Of a stretch of DNA of 5,489 nucleotides, positions 1 through 5,489 are shown piece after piece. The notes beneath the pieces were generated by a model. That model saw only the letters and a list, made by a program, of their open reading frames with translations. It had not been told where the DNA came from and did no database searches. Within the stretch, counting starts at the first letter, position 1; each line of letters begins with the position of its first letter. A program made the translations under genes and the position numbers. Source of the stretch: Paracoccaceae bacterium (lineage in GTDB: Bacteria > Pseudomonadota > Alphaproteobacteria > Rhodobacterales > Rhodobacteraceae); NCBI GenBank assembly GCA_003551745.1, contig PUNI01000089.1:1-5489 (forward strand), written 5' to 3'.

Positions 1-2
1 AC

Positions 3-191
3 CCATGGGTGTTTTCCCTCGACTCGCTCATCCCCGTCTTCGAGACCGGCCAGAAGGACTTCTGGATCCCCGACGTGCGCCATCCCGTCGGCCTGGCCCG
101 CCGCATCTTCGTCTATCTCCAGATGATGGCCGGCTGGGCATTGAACCTGCTGGCTGTTGCCGGCTTCTCCGGGATAGTCAAGCTGAAATGA
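3..191 (+). CDS. C-terminal fragment of a membrane protein of unknown function (5' end outside window)
   Basis: The reading frame is open to the left edge and ends at TGA 189-191. The 62 visible codons begin PWVFSLDSLIPVFETGQKDF. A hydrophobic stretch covering roughly the last 25 residues (MMAGWALNLLAVAGFSGIV) looks like one transmembrane helix, followed by a short basic tail (KLK). The GTG at 9 is unlikely to be the true start: the frame continues upstream and no Shine-Dalgarno site is visible. From memory, the pattern 'SLD-LIP-(10-15 residues)-W-P ... GW-L-(6)-GF-G-VK' resembles the C-termini of proteobacterial membrane proteins annotated as hypothetical or as pentapeptide-repeat/membrane-associated proteins. 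That is an impression, so I assign no function. It runs in the same direction as the porin but 512 bases away, so it is probably a separate transcription unit. Confidence 0.7.
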   Translation, partial: PWVFSLDSLIPVFETGQKDFWIPDVRHPVGLARRIFVYLQMMAGWALNLLAVAGFSGIVKLK

Positions 192-703
192 ACCGTCCGC
201 GACCACGACGCAGGATGCTCCCGAAATGCCGCATCGCCTCCGACCGGTCCGTCGCGGACGGCCGCGGGGCAGGCGTGACCGGAGCAGGATGCAACCGACG
301 TCCCGCGCGCCGCGCAACCGAGCGAAGCCGCCCCGAATGTCCAGAGGGACCCCGGCACGTTTTCGGAGCATCTTCGTGCCGTCAGGCATTCTCTCCGGCA
401 TTTCCAGTCTCGCTTTCGGGTCTTCCGGCGGCACGAATGTCAAGACACCGACAGACTCCTCGTGCGATCCCTGTCAGGTTTCCGTCCTGAGGGGTCTGCG
501 CGGCAGCATCCGAGGCGCCGGAAATGTCGGGGGAGGTTTCTTCGGCCAGGGTCCGCGCGGCATCATGCCGCTGACCGGAACAGGGCCGGCGATCTTCTGC
601 GGACGGCCCGGGGCGGATCCTGCGTTTCCGCGGGGCGTGCAGTGGGACTAGGGCCGGCGCCGGTTGCCGTCGGCACGAGGAGAACCGGACGGGAGGGGGC
701 TGC
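192..703. other. 512-base region without a convincing gene, upstream of the porin
   Basis: Open frames occur here on both strands, but their products are Arg/Pro/Gly/Ser-rich with no domain, and they overlap one another, as expected from random GC-rich sequence. None has a Shine-Dalgarno site together with a recognisable protein. The stretch holds a short hairpin at 245-264 and a perfect 10-base palindrome CCGGCGCCGG at 654-663, inside the likely porin leader. I looked for sigma-70 boxes and found no convincing -35/-10 pair. The porin promoter most likely lies here, but I cannot place it. Confidence 0.5.
245..264 (+). terminator. possible hairpin after the first gene
   Basis: CCGTC (249-253) and GACGG (257-261) form a perfect 5-bp stem around a GCG loop. 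CGG (245-247) and CCG (262-264) extend it if T248 is bulged out. It lies about 54 bases after the stop of the left-edge gene. No T-run follows, so it is not a classical Rho-independent terminator, and a hairpin of this size is common by chance in such GC-rich DNA. Confidence 0.2.
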
Positions 704-1885
704 ATGAGGAACCTGATCGGGGCTGCGGGACTGGCCTGCACGATGGCGATGGGCGGGACGGCCGCATCTGCGCAGTCGGTCGGGGGGCAGACCGCCTACG
801 ACACGGCCGAGGAGAGGGTGATCGTCTCGCCCGTTTTCAGCCCCGGGCTGACCTTCCGGAATGCCAGCGGCGGCGAGGTCACCTTCTACGGCCAGTTCAA
901 CCCGGCCTATCAGTGGTTCGACGACGGGGGCGAGACCACCAGCGGGCTTGTGGACAACGGCAACTGGAACTCCCGCCTCGGGTTCCTCATCACCCAGCCC
1001 ATCGACAGCGGCACCCTGCGCTTCCGCTTCGAGACCGGCCTCGGGCTGCGCAGCAGCGCGGCGGTCTCGCAACTGGAGCGGCCCGACCGGGTCAACTGGC
1101 AGCGCACCTCGCTGCGCTGGGTCGAGGTCGCCTGGGACTCGCCCTTCGGCACCATCTCGCTCGCCCAGGGCAGCACCGCCTCGGACGGCACGGCGAATAT
1201 CGACAATTCCTTCACCTTCCACGCCGGGGCGGCGGACTCCTCGGACGGGTTCAGCTCGTTCCGGTTCCGTGACAGCAACGGGGACCTGACCGACATCACC
1301 ATCGGCGCGGTCAACGACACCTTCGGCGGCAACCGCCGGTTCCGCATCCGCTACGACACGCCCAGCTACGCGGGCTTCGTCTTCTCCACCTCCTTCGGGC
1401 GCGAGGTTCTGAACTCGGCGGACAATCGCCGCTTCTACGACATCGCCGTCCGCTGGAACGGCGAGCTGGGCGACGTCTCGATCCAGACCGCGGCCAGCTA
1501 TGGCTGGGACCAGGACCCTGACGCCCCGAACGAACGCCGCGTCGCGGCCACGGCATCGCTGTTTCACAACCCCACCGGGCTGAACCTCGCGCTCGGCGCC
1601 AGCTCGCGCATCGACGGGCCGAACCAGGTCTACATCCGGGCCGGCTGGCGGACCGACCTTTTCGACGTCGGCACCACCTCGCTCTCCAGCGATTATTTCC
1701 GCGGCCGCGACTTCGTCACCGACGGCGCGCGGACCAGGAACTACGGGCTCTATGCCGTGCAGAGCTTCGATGCCCTGTCGCTGGACGTCTATGCCGGCTG
1801 GCGGCGCTTCAGCTACCGCGACCGGACACCGACAAGCTATCAGGACGCGAACGGCTTTCTGCTCGGTGCGCGCTGGTTCTTCTGA
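704..1885 (+). CDS. outer-membrane porin, alphaproteobacterial general-porin type
   Basis: This 393-residue protein should form a beta-barrel, probably trimeric, diffusion channel in the outer membrane for small hydrophilic solutes. Residues 1-23 are a Sec signal peptide with a basic start (MRN), an Ala/Gly/Leu-rich core and an ASA cleavage site before Gln24. The mature chain alternates polar and apolar residues with many aromatics, typical of beta strands. Porin-like blocks include 'SRLGF' near residue 90, 'LRFRFETGLGLRSS', 'SPFGTISLAQGSTASDGTANID' and 'RFRIRYDTPSYAGFVFSTSFGRE'. The chain ends GARWFF, with the C-terminal Phe recognised by the BAM insertion machinery. The start ATG has GGAGG at 692-696, seven bases upstream. 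The nearby 'GLAC' is not a good lipobox, so I do not call a lipoprotein. Solute specificity cannot be read from the sequence. pepT begins 37 bases downstream on the same strand. Confidence 0.87.
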   Translation: MRNLIGAAGLACTMAMGGTAASAQSVGGQTAYDTAEERVIVSPVFSPGLTFRNASGGEVTFYGQFNPAYQWFDDGGETTSGLVDNGNWNSRLGFLITQPIDSGTLRFRFETGLGLRSSAAVSQLERPDRVNWQRTSLRWVEVAWDSPFGTISLAQGSTASDGTANIDNSFTFHAGAADSSDGFSSFRFRDSNGDLTDITIGAVNDTFGGNRRFRIRYDTPSYAGFVFSTSFGREVLNSADNRRFYDIAVRWNGELGDVSIQTAASYGWDQDPDAPNERRVAATASLFHNPTGLNLALGASSRIDGPNQVYIRAGWRTDLFDVGTTSLSSDYFRGRDFVTDGARTRNYGLYAVQSFDALSLDVYAGWRRFSYRDRTPTSYQDANGFLLGARWFF

Positions 1886-1906
1886 AGCCTCAACACATGT
1901 GATCTG

Positions 1907-1913
1907 GGAAGGA
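1907..1913 (+). promoter_or_regulatory. ribosome binding site that sets the pepT start
   Basis: GGAAGGA lies nine bases before ATG 1923. The frame stays open back to an ATG at 1752, but that start would overlap the porin by 134 bases and add 57 residues not seen in PepT proteins. The site at 1907-1913 therefore supports 1923 as the start. Confidence 0.7.
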
Positions 1914-1922
1914 TCGATTCAG

Positions 1923-3182
1923 ATGGCAACCGATCTGGAGAGGGACCTCAAGGAACGGCTTGTCCGCTATGCGGCGATCGACACCCAGAGCGACGCGGAC
2001 TCGCCGACGCAGCCAAGCACCGCTTCGCAACTGGATCTCCAGCGGCTGCTCGTCGAGGAACTGCGGGCAATCGGCGCCGCGGATGTCGTCCTGACCGATT
2101 ACGGCACGGTGCTGGCGACGATCCCGGCCACCGTCGACGAAGACGTGCCAGTGGTGGGCCTCGTCGCCCATGTCGATACCGCGCCCGCCTACCACGCCAG
2201 CGGCGTCAAGCCGGTGGTTCATCGCAACTACGACGGCGGCGCCATCACCTTTGCCGACGCCCCGTCACTGGTCCTGTCTCCCGAGGGTTCACCGCCTCTG
2301 GCCGGCAAGGTCGGCCATGACATCGTCACCGCCAGCGGCACGACGCTGCTGGGCGCCGACGACAAGGCCGGCGTCGCCATCATCATGACCGCGGCGAGGC
2401 ACCTTCTGTCGAACCCCGGCATTCCCCATGGCCGGATCCGCATCGCCTTCACCCCGGACGAGGAGATCGGGCGGGGCGTCGACCCAAGGCTGCCGGGCGA
2501 CCTCGGCGCGGACTTCGCCTATACGTTCGACGGCGGCAGTCCGGGTGACATCGAGGCCGAGAGCTTCTCGGCGGATCAGGCGGTCGTCACCGTCACCGGC
2601 GTGTCGATCCACCCCGGCTGGGCCAAGGGCAAGCTGGTCAACGCGCTGCATCTGGCGGCCAAGATCGTGCAGACGTTGCCCCACGCAACCCAGACCCCCG
2701 AGGTAACGGAGGGGCGCGAGGGTTTCCTGCATGTCCACACCCTCAACGGCACTGCGGCCCGGGCCGAGGTGCGGATCATCCTGCGCGATTTCGAACTCGA
2801 CGGGCTGGCAGCGCAGGGAAACATGCTGCGACTGGTCTGCGACGCCGTGGCCGCGACCGAGCCGCGGGCGTCGATCACCTGCGAGATCACGACGCAGTAT
2901 CGCAACATGCGATACTGGCTCGAGGACAACCCCGGGCCGGTCGAACTGGCCCGGGCGGCGTATCGGGACCTCGGCCTCGAACCCGTCGAGGTGCCGATCC
3001 GTGGCGGCACCGACGGGTCGCGGCTGACCGAACTCGGCGTGCCGACGCCCAACCTGTTCACCGGCATGCAGGCGATCCACGGGCCGCTGGAATGGGTCAG
3101 CGTCCAGGACATGGCGGCCGCGACCAAAGTCTGCCTGAGGCTCGTAGAGCGCGTGGCCAAGCGGGAGCAGGTGGCGGCATAG
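1923..3182 (+). CDS. pepT: peptidase T (tripeptide aminopeptidase, M20B zinc metallopeptidase)
   Basis: PepT is a cytoplasmic enzyme that removes the N-terminal residue from tripeptides using two zinc ions, usually as a homodimer. The product is 419 residues, against about 408 for the E. coli enzyme. All catalytic positions of the family appear in order: His83 and Asp85 in AHVDTAP, bridging Asp146 in LLGADDKAG, general base Glu180 and ligand Glu181 in TPDEEIGRG, Asp203 in YTFDGG, and His386 in the motif following NLFTG. The dimerisation (lid) domain, roughly residues 212-328, carries HPGWAKGKLVNA with His230. The segments 'TEGREGF', 'NMRYWLEDNP' and 'PIRGGTDGSRLTELGVP' (about residues 358-374) closely match E. 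coli PepT as I remember it. The numbering offset of about +7 relative to E. coli is constant across motifs. No intrinsic terminator separates it from the porin upstream or the second peptidase 84 bases downstream, so co-transcription is likely. It appears intact and active. Confidence 0.95.
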   Translation: MATDLERDLKERLVRYAAIDTQSDADSPTQPSTASQLDLQRLLVEELRAIGAADVVLTDYGTVLATIPATVDEDVPVVGLVAHVDTAPAYHASGVKPVVHRNYDGGAITFADAPSLVLSPEGSPPLAGKVGHDIVTASGTTLLGADDKAGVAIIMTAARHLLSNPGIPHGRIRIAFTPDEEIGRGVDPRLPGDLGADFAYTFDGGSPGDIEAESFSADQAVVTVTGVSIHPGWAKGKLVNALHLAAKIVQTLPHATQTPEVTEGREGFLHVHTLNGTAARAEVRIILRDFELDGLAAQGNMLRLVCDAVAATEPRASITCEITTQYRNMRYWLEDNPGPVELARAAYRDLGLEPVEVPIRGGTDGSRLTELGVPTPNLFTGMQAIHGPLEWVSVQDMAAATKVCLRLVERVAKREQVAA

Positions 3183-3266
3183 CTCCTTCCCTGCGCGGCA
3201 TCGCGGCGCGACTCGCCGTTTCTCCATCCCGCCTGCACCGCCACCCAACGACTGAAGGAACACCCC

Positions 3267-4463
3267 ATGAGCAACGCAAGCCGCCACCTCGACGTCGCCT
3301 CGGCCGAAGACTATCTGCTGCGCTACCTGGCCATCGAAGGCGTGACGGGCGAGGAAAGGAAGATCGCCGAGGCGATCCGTGACGATCTGGTCGCCCTGGG
3401 CGTGCCGGCCGGCGCGATCCGCTTCGACAATGTTGCCGCGCGCATTCCGCTGCCCACCCAGACCGGAAACCTGATCGTCGACCTGCCCGGCACCCGGCCC
3501 GGGCCCAGGCTGCTGTTCTCGACGCATCTCGACACAGTGCCGCTTTGCGCCGGCGCCAAACCCCGGCGCGAGGGCGACCGGATCGTCGGCGACGGCACGA
3601 CCGCACTGGGCGGCGACAATCGCACCGGCTGCGCCCTGCTTGTGGCGCTGGTTGAAACGCTGTTGAAGCACGACCTGCCGCATCCGCCGATCACCCTTCT
3701 GTTCACGGTGCGCGAGGAAAGCGGGCTGCATGGCGCGCGCGAACTGGATCCGAAGGATCTTTCGGGGGCGGCGATGTGCTTCAATGTCGACGGACGGCTG
3801 GCGTCGGAGCTCATCATCGGCGCGGTCGGCCAAGAGAACTGGGAAGTCGAGATCACCGGCAAGGCCTCGCATGCCGGCGTGGCACCGGAAAAGGGTATCT
3901 CGGCCACCCTGGTGGGCGCGCTGGGTCTTGCCGAGACGCGCGCGGCAGGCTGGTTCGGCAAGATCGTCCGTTCCGAGGGGCACGGCACCAGCAACGTCGG
4001 CATCTTCGGCGGGCGCAATGGGGCGGCGGCGGGCGATGCCACGAACGTCGTCACCGACTATGCCAGGCTCAGGGGAGAGGCGCGCAGCCCCAGCGAGGCG
4101 TTCACCGCCAGCATCACCGCCGGCATCCGCGCCGCTTTCGAGGCCGCACGCTCCCAGGTGACCGACAGCGAAGGCGGCATGGCGGAGATCGCGTTCTCCA
4201 ACGTAAAGGCTTACCCGTCCTTCAACCTCGACAAGGGCAGCCCGGCCGTCAGCCACGCCGTGAAGGCCGTGCAGGCGATCGGGCTGGAGCCGACGTTCGT
4301 CTTTTCCAACGGCGGTCTGGATGCCAACTGGCTGGACAAGCATGGCGTGCCCACCGTCACCATCGGCGCAGGCCAGTACGAGATCCACACGATCAAGGAG
4401 TACGTCCACCTGCCTGAATTTGCGCAGGGGTGCCGACTGGCCATCGAACTGGCCACGCTCTGA
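3267..4463 (+). CDS. M20 family metallopeptidase, YqjE/PepT-like
   Basis: This 398-residue cytoplasmic metallohydrolase probably acts on short peptides. AAGGAA at 3255-3260 precedes the ATG. The two-zinc M20 site is complete: His87 and Asp89 in STHLDTVP, bridging Asp117 in LGGDNRTG, Glu150 and Glu151 in TVREESG, Asp175 in FNVDG, and His374 in YEIHTIKEYV. The lid domain shows GKASHAGVAPEKGISA with His202, nearly identical to what I recall of Bacillus YqjE, and 'FSNGGLDANWLDKHGVPTV' corresponds to the YqjE segment 'SGGGSDAN..'. It is therefore closer to YqjE/PepT-like proteins than to true PepT. It differs from the usual GADDKAG motif by GGDNRTG, with Lys replaced by Arg and an Asn after the bridging Asp; the zinc ligand itself is kept. 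Substrate is unproven: tripeptides are the family guess, but M20 enzymes also include acyl-amino-acid hydrolases. It follows pepT by 84 bases and is probably the last gene of the unit. Confidence 0.88.
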   Translation: MSNASRHLDVASAEDYLLRYLAIEGVTGEERKIAEAIRDDLVALGVPAGAIRFDNVAARIPLPTQTGNLIVDLPGTRPGPRLLFSTHLDTVPLCAGAKPRREGDRIVGDGTTALGGDNRTGCALLVALVETLLKHDLPHPPITLLFTVREESGLHGARELDPKDLSGAAMCFNVDGRLASELIIGAVGQENWEVEITGKASHAGVAPEKGISATLVGALGLAETRAAGWFGKIVRSEGHGTSNVGIFGGRNGAAAGDATNVVTDYARLRGEARSPSEAFTASITAGIRAAFEAARSQVTDSEGGMAEIAFSNVKAYPSFNLDKGSPAVSHAVKAVQAIGLEPTFVFSNGGLDANWLDKHGVPTVTIGAGQYEIHTIKEYVHLPEFAQGCRLAIELATL

Positions 4464-4469
4464 GCGTCG

Positions 4470-4491
4470 ACGCGGCCCGGACGCGGCCCGG
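4470..4491. repeat. perfect tandem duplication of an 11-base unit
   Basis: ACGCGGCCCGG occurs twice without a gap (4470-4480 and 4481-4491), starting seven bases after the stop of the M20 peptidase. This looks like a replication-slippage duplication in non-coding DNA. Confidence 0.85.
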
Positions 4492-4510
4492 ACTCGGCGC
4501 AGCGCACCTG

Positions 4511-4538
4511 CGGCAGCGCGCTGCGCAGCGCCTTGCCG
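4511..4538 (+). terminator. possible terminator hairpin after the peptidase genes
   Basis: The core GCGCTGCGCAGCGC (4518-4531) is a perfect 14-base palindrome. CGGCA (4511-4515) and TGCCG (4534-4538) flank it as an outer stem, with a G-T wobble and one C-C mismatch between. This gives a strong stem about 50 bases after the last stop of the unit. No T-run follows, so intrinsic termination is uncertain; it could instead protect the 3' end of the transcript. Confidence 0.4.
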
Positions 4539-4738
4539 GGATTGCGAGCCGCGCCGTGTGACTGCCCGGGGGGGCGCCGCCGGCACATCGTCGAGGCGAA
4601 GGCCCCCTCGACCACCCGGCCGCGTCGCGAATCCAGGCAGACAGCCGAAGCGGCCCTGCCATGGCCACAAGCTGGAGACGGGTTTCACCTTCCGTGCAGC
4701 ACCCACAAGAATGGGGAGCGGGCGCGGGCGAACCACGC

Positions 4739-4748
4739 GGGGGGGGGG
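4739..4748. repeat. run of ten G
   Basis: Ten consecutive G follow CACGC and precede CGCCG. A shorter run of seven G lies at 4568-4574. Both are in non-coding DNA. Such runs can vary by slippage and are also prone to sequencing error. Confidence 0.9.
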
Positions 4749-4865
4749 CGCCGTTCGGCATGGCGGGATCGAGGCGCGCCATGCGACCTCGCGCCCGTCC
4801 GCTTATGCCAAGCCCATCCCTTTGCCAATCTTTCTATTCAGACGGCAGAACTGGCAGCCGAGCGC

Positions 4866-4987
4866 CGCTGAAGGGCGAGAATGGTTCTCCTTACACCAAG
4901 GGCAAAGGTCCGCTGTGGGTCGACCACAATGCCGCACCTGCGAAAGGGTCTTCGATGCCGCGGTCTGCATGAATGTCGCTGAAGGGC
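4866..4987. repeat. dispersed 11-base direct repeat with a degenerate third copy
   Basis: CGCTGAAGGGC occurs at 4866-4876 and 4977-4987. A looser copy, GCGAAAGGGTCTTCGATGCCG, lies at about 4940-4960 and resembles the second copy plus its continuation (TCGAAGCGG). GTCCGCT (4908-4914) and AGCGGAC (4992-4998) form a 7-base inverted pair within the same stretch. Together these suggest degenerate repeated sequence, not random DNA, though each match alone is weak. Confidence 0.5.
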
Positions 4988-4995
4988 TCGAAGCG

Positions 4996-5033
4996 GACGG
5001 GCCCTTAAGCCCGACTCAAACCCTGTGCCCGTC
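4996..5033. repeat. inverted repeat, possible bidirectional terminator for the convergent genes
   Basis: GACGGGC (4996-5002) pairs with GCCCGTC (5027-5033). A shorter alternative pairs CGGGC (4998-5002) with GCCCG (5009-5013) around CCTTAA. It lies about 55 bases beyond the stop of the minus-strand gene, a reasonable place for its 3' end. Neither strand shows a following T-run. Confidence 0.3.
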
Positions 5034-5040
5034 GGCGGAT

Positions 5041-5070
5041 TTTCCCTGCGGGTCTCTGCTTTCCCTGCGG
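5041..5070. repeat. 11-base direct repeat after the phosphoribosyltransferase stop
   Basis: TTTCCCTGCGG occurs at 5041-5051 and 5060-5070, a period of 19 bases. Read on the minus strand it is CCGCAGGGAAA twice, just after the stop of the minus-strand gene. Confidence 0.8.
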
Positions 5071-5088
5071 CCAAGCCAGGCAGACACC

Positions 5089-5489
5089 TCACCTCACGTC
5101 ACCGGAGATCCACACCGCCGCGACCACCGGCAGACCGAGGCCGCGCACCGCCGTCAGCGCCTGCTCCAGGTGCGCGCCGGTGCTGGCGACGTCGTCCACG
5201 ACCAGGATCGGCCCGGACGGCTCGGCCACCCATATCAGCTCCGGCAGTCGCGCATTCCGTGCCGGATGCGAGACCCCGGCCAGCGGCCGATCCTCCCAGA
5301 GCTGGACGAACGCCGCGCCGAGCGCGTCTGCCACCAGCAGCGCAAGCCGCTTGCCGAAGCAGTCGCCGGTTCCGGAATGGCCGCAGGGCACCGGCGCCAC
5401 CGCGTGGTCCGCCCAATCCCCGCGCAGCCGGCGCAGGACAGTCGCCAGTTCCGAGGCCGCCGCCTCCAGCACCGCCGGATCACGCGCAG
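5089..5489 (-). CDS. phosphoribosyltransferase-domain protein (5' end may lie outside window)
   Basis: The frame runs from the right edge to TGA 5091-5089. The motif ILVVDDVASTG (5176-5208) is the PRPP-binding loop of type I phosphoribosyltransferases: two acidic residues followed by a small Ser-Thr-Gly loop. Upstream, 'PVPCGHSGTGDCFGKRLALLVADALG' occupies the place where ComF-like proteins carry a PVP-(basic/hydroxyl)-RGFNQ-LA segment, so the fold is probably ComF-like. The ComF N-terminal zinc finger is not visible, and the two Cys seen do not form a CxxC pair. A GTG at 5472 would give a 127-residue protein, but the frame stays open to the edge (ARDPAV...), so the start may lie outside. The C-terminus (VVAAVWISGDVR) ends shortly after the last expected core strand, so the 3' end looks natural. 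Substrate is unknown: the class includes nucleotide-salvage enzymes and ComF-type DNA-uptake proteins. It converges on the peptidase genes and is not in their unit. Confidence 0.75.
   Translation of the reverse strand, partial: ARDPAVLEAAASELATVLRRLRGDWADHAVAPVPCGHSGTGDCFGKRLALLVADALGAAFVQLWEDRPLAGVSHPARNARLPELIWVAEPSGPILVVDDVASTGAHLEQALTAVRGLGLPVVAAVWISGDVR

Larger units (their letters stand above)
4464..5088. other. 625-base repeat-rich region without a convincing gene
   Basis: The region separates convergent genes. Open frames here give low-complexity Arg/Gly/Pro/Ala-rich products with no Shine-Dalgarno site or domain. The left part (to about 4800) is extremely GC-rich and holds tandem repeats, a strong hairpin and G-runs. 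The right part (about 4800-5070) is less GC-rich and contains short direct and inverted repeats. No tRNA-like T-loop, rRNA, transposase or clear promoter was found. It may hold decayed sequence or an uncharacterised intergenic repeat. Confidence 0.55.

Noticed and set aside
438..443. TTGACA on the minus strand as a -35 box
   Set aside because: The sequence at the expected -10 spacing is CCCGAA, not AT-rich, and no minus-strand gene follows.
399..526. inverted pair CATTTCC / GGAAATG
   Set aside because: Only 7 bases long and more than 100 bases apart, with no extended pairing or partner gene; consistent with chance.
226..651. 141-codon open frame in the porin upstream region
   Set aside because: No Shine-Dalgarno site, no domain, and an Arg/Pro/Gly/Ser-rich product. 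Several equally poor frames overlap it on both strands.
563..1567. 334-codon open frame on the minus strand opposite the porin
   Set aside because: It is Val/Ala/Arg/Gly/Glu-rich with no recognisable fold, and it overlaps a well-supported porin; a composition artefact.
4620..4640. GCGAATCC as a possible tRNA T-arm
   Set aside because: It lacks the GTTCGA core, and no acceptor stem, anticodon arm or CCA end can be built around it.
2289..4736. 815-codon open frame on the minus strand opposite both peptidases
   Set aside because: Both plus-strand genes have complete catalytic motifs and start signals. The antisense product is a Gly/Arg/Asp-rich sequence with no domain. Long antisense frames are expected in very GC-rich genes with biased third positions.
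4661..4972. 103-codon open frame downstream of the peptidases
   Set aside because: It runs through the G10 run and the repeat block, has no clear ribosome site and no recognisable protein.

Overview
The window is very GC-rich, with C or G at most third codon positions. It encodes an alphaproteobacterial-type porin with a signal peptide and a terminal Phe, so it comes from a Gram-negative bacterium. The porin and M20 peptidase sequences look most like Rhodobacteraceae (Rhodobacter/Paracoccus relatives). That placement rests on memory of these families, not on a search.

Layout. Bases 3-191 (+) are the last 62 codons of a membrane protein cut by the left edge. Bases 192-703 hold no convincing gene and probably carry the promoter and leader of the next gene. 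Three co-directional genes follow: an outer-membrane porin (704-1885), peptidase T (pepT, 1923-3182) and a second M20 metallopeptidase of the YqjE/PepT-like type (3267-4463). The gaps are only 37 and 84 bases, and I see no clear terminator in either. Bases 4464-5088 hold no convincing gene but contain an 11-base tandem repeat, a 14-base perfect palindrome inside a larger hairpin, a run of ten G and several short direct and inverted repeats. At the right edge a phosphoribosyltransferase-domain gene lies on the minus strand, convergent with the peptidase genes and cut by the window end.

How the genes may work together. The porin would let small hydrophilic solutes into the periplasm, and the two cytoplasmic peptidases would finish hydrolysis of short peptides. 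No inner-membrane peptide transporter is visible, so a peptide-scavenging unit is only a hypothesis. All complete genes belong to known families. I found no mobile element, CRISPR array, tRNA or rRNA, and no convincing undescribed system. The most unusual material is the repeat-rich non-coding block between the second peptidase and the phosphoribosyltransferase.
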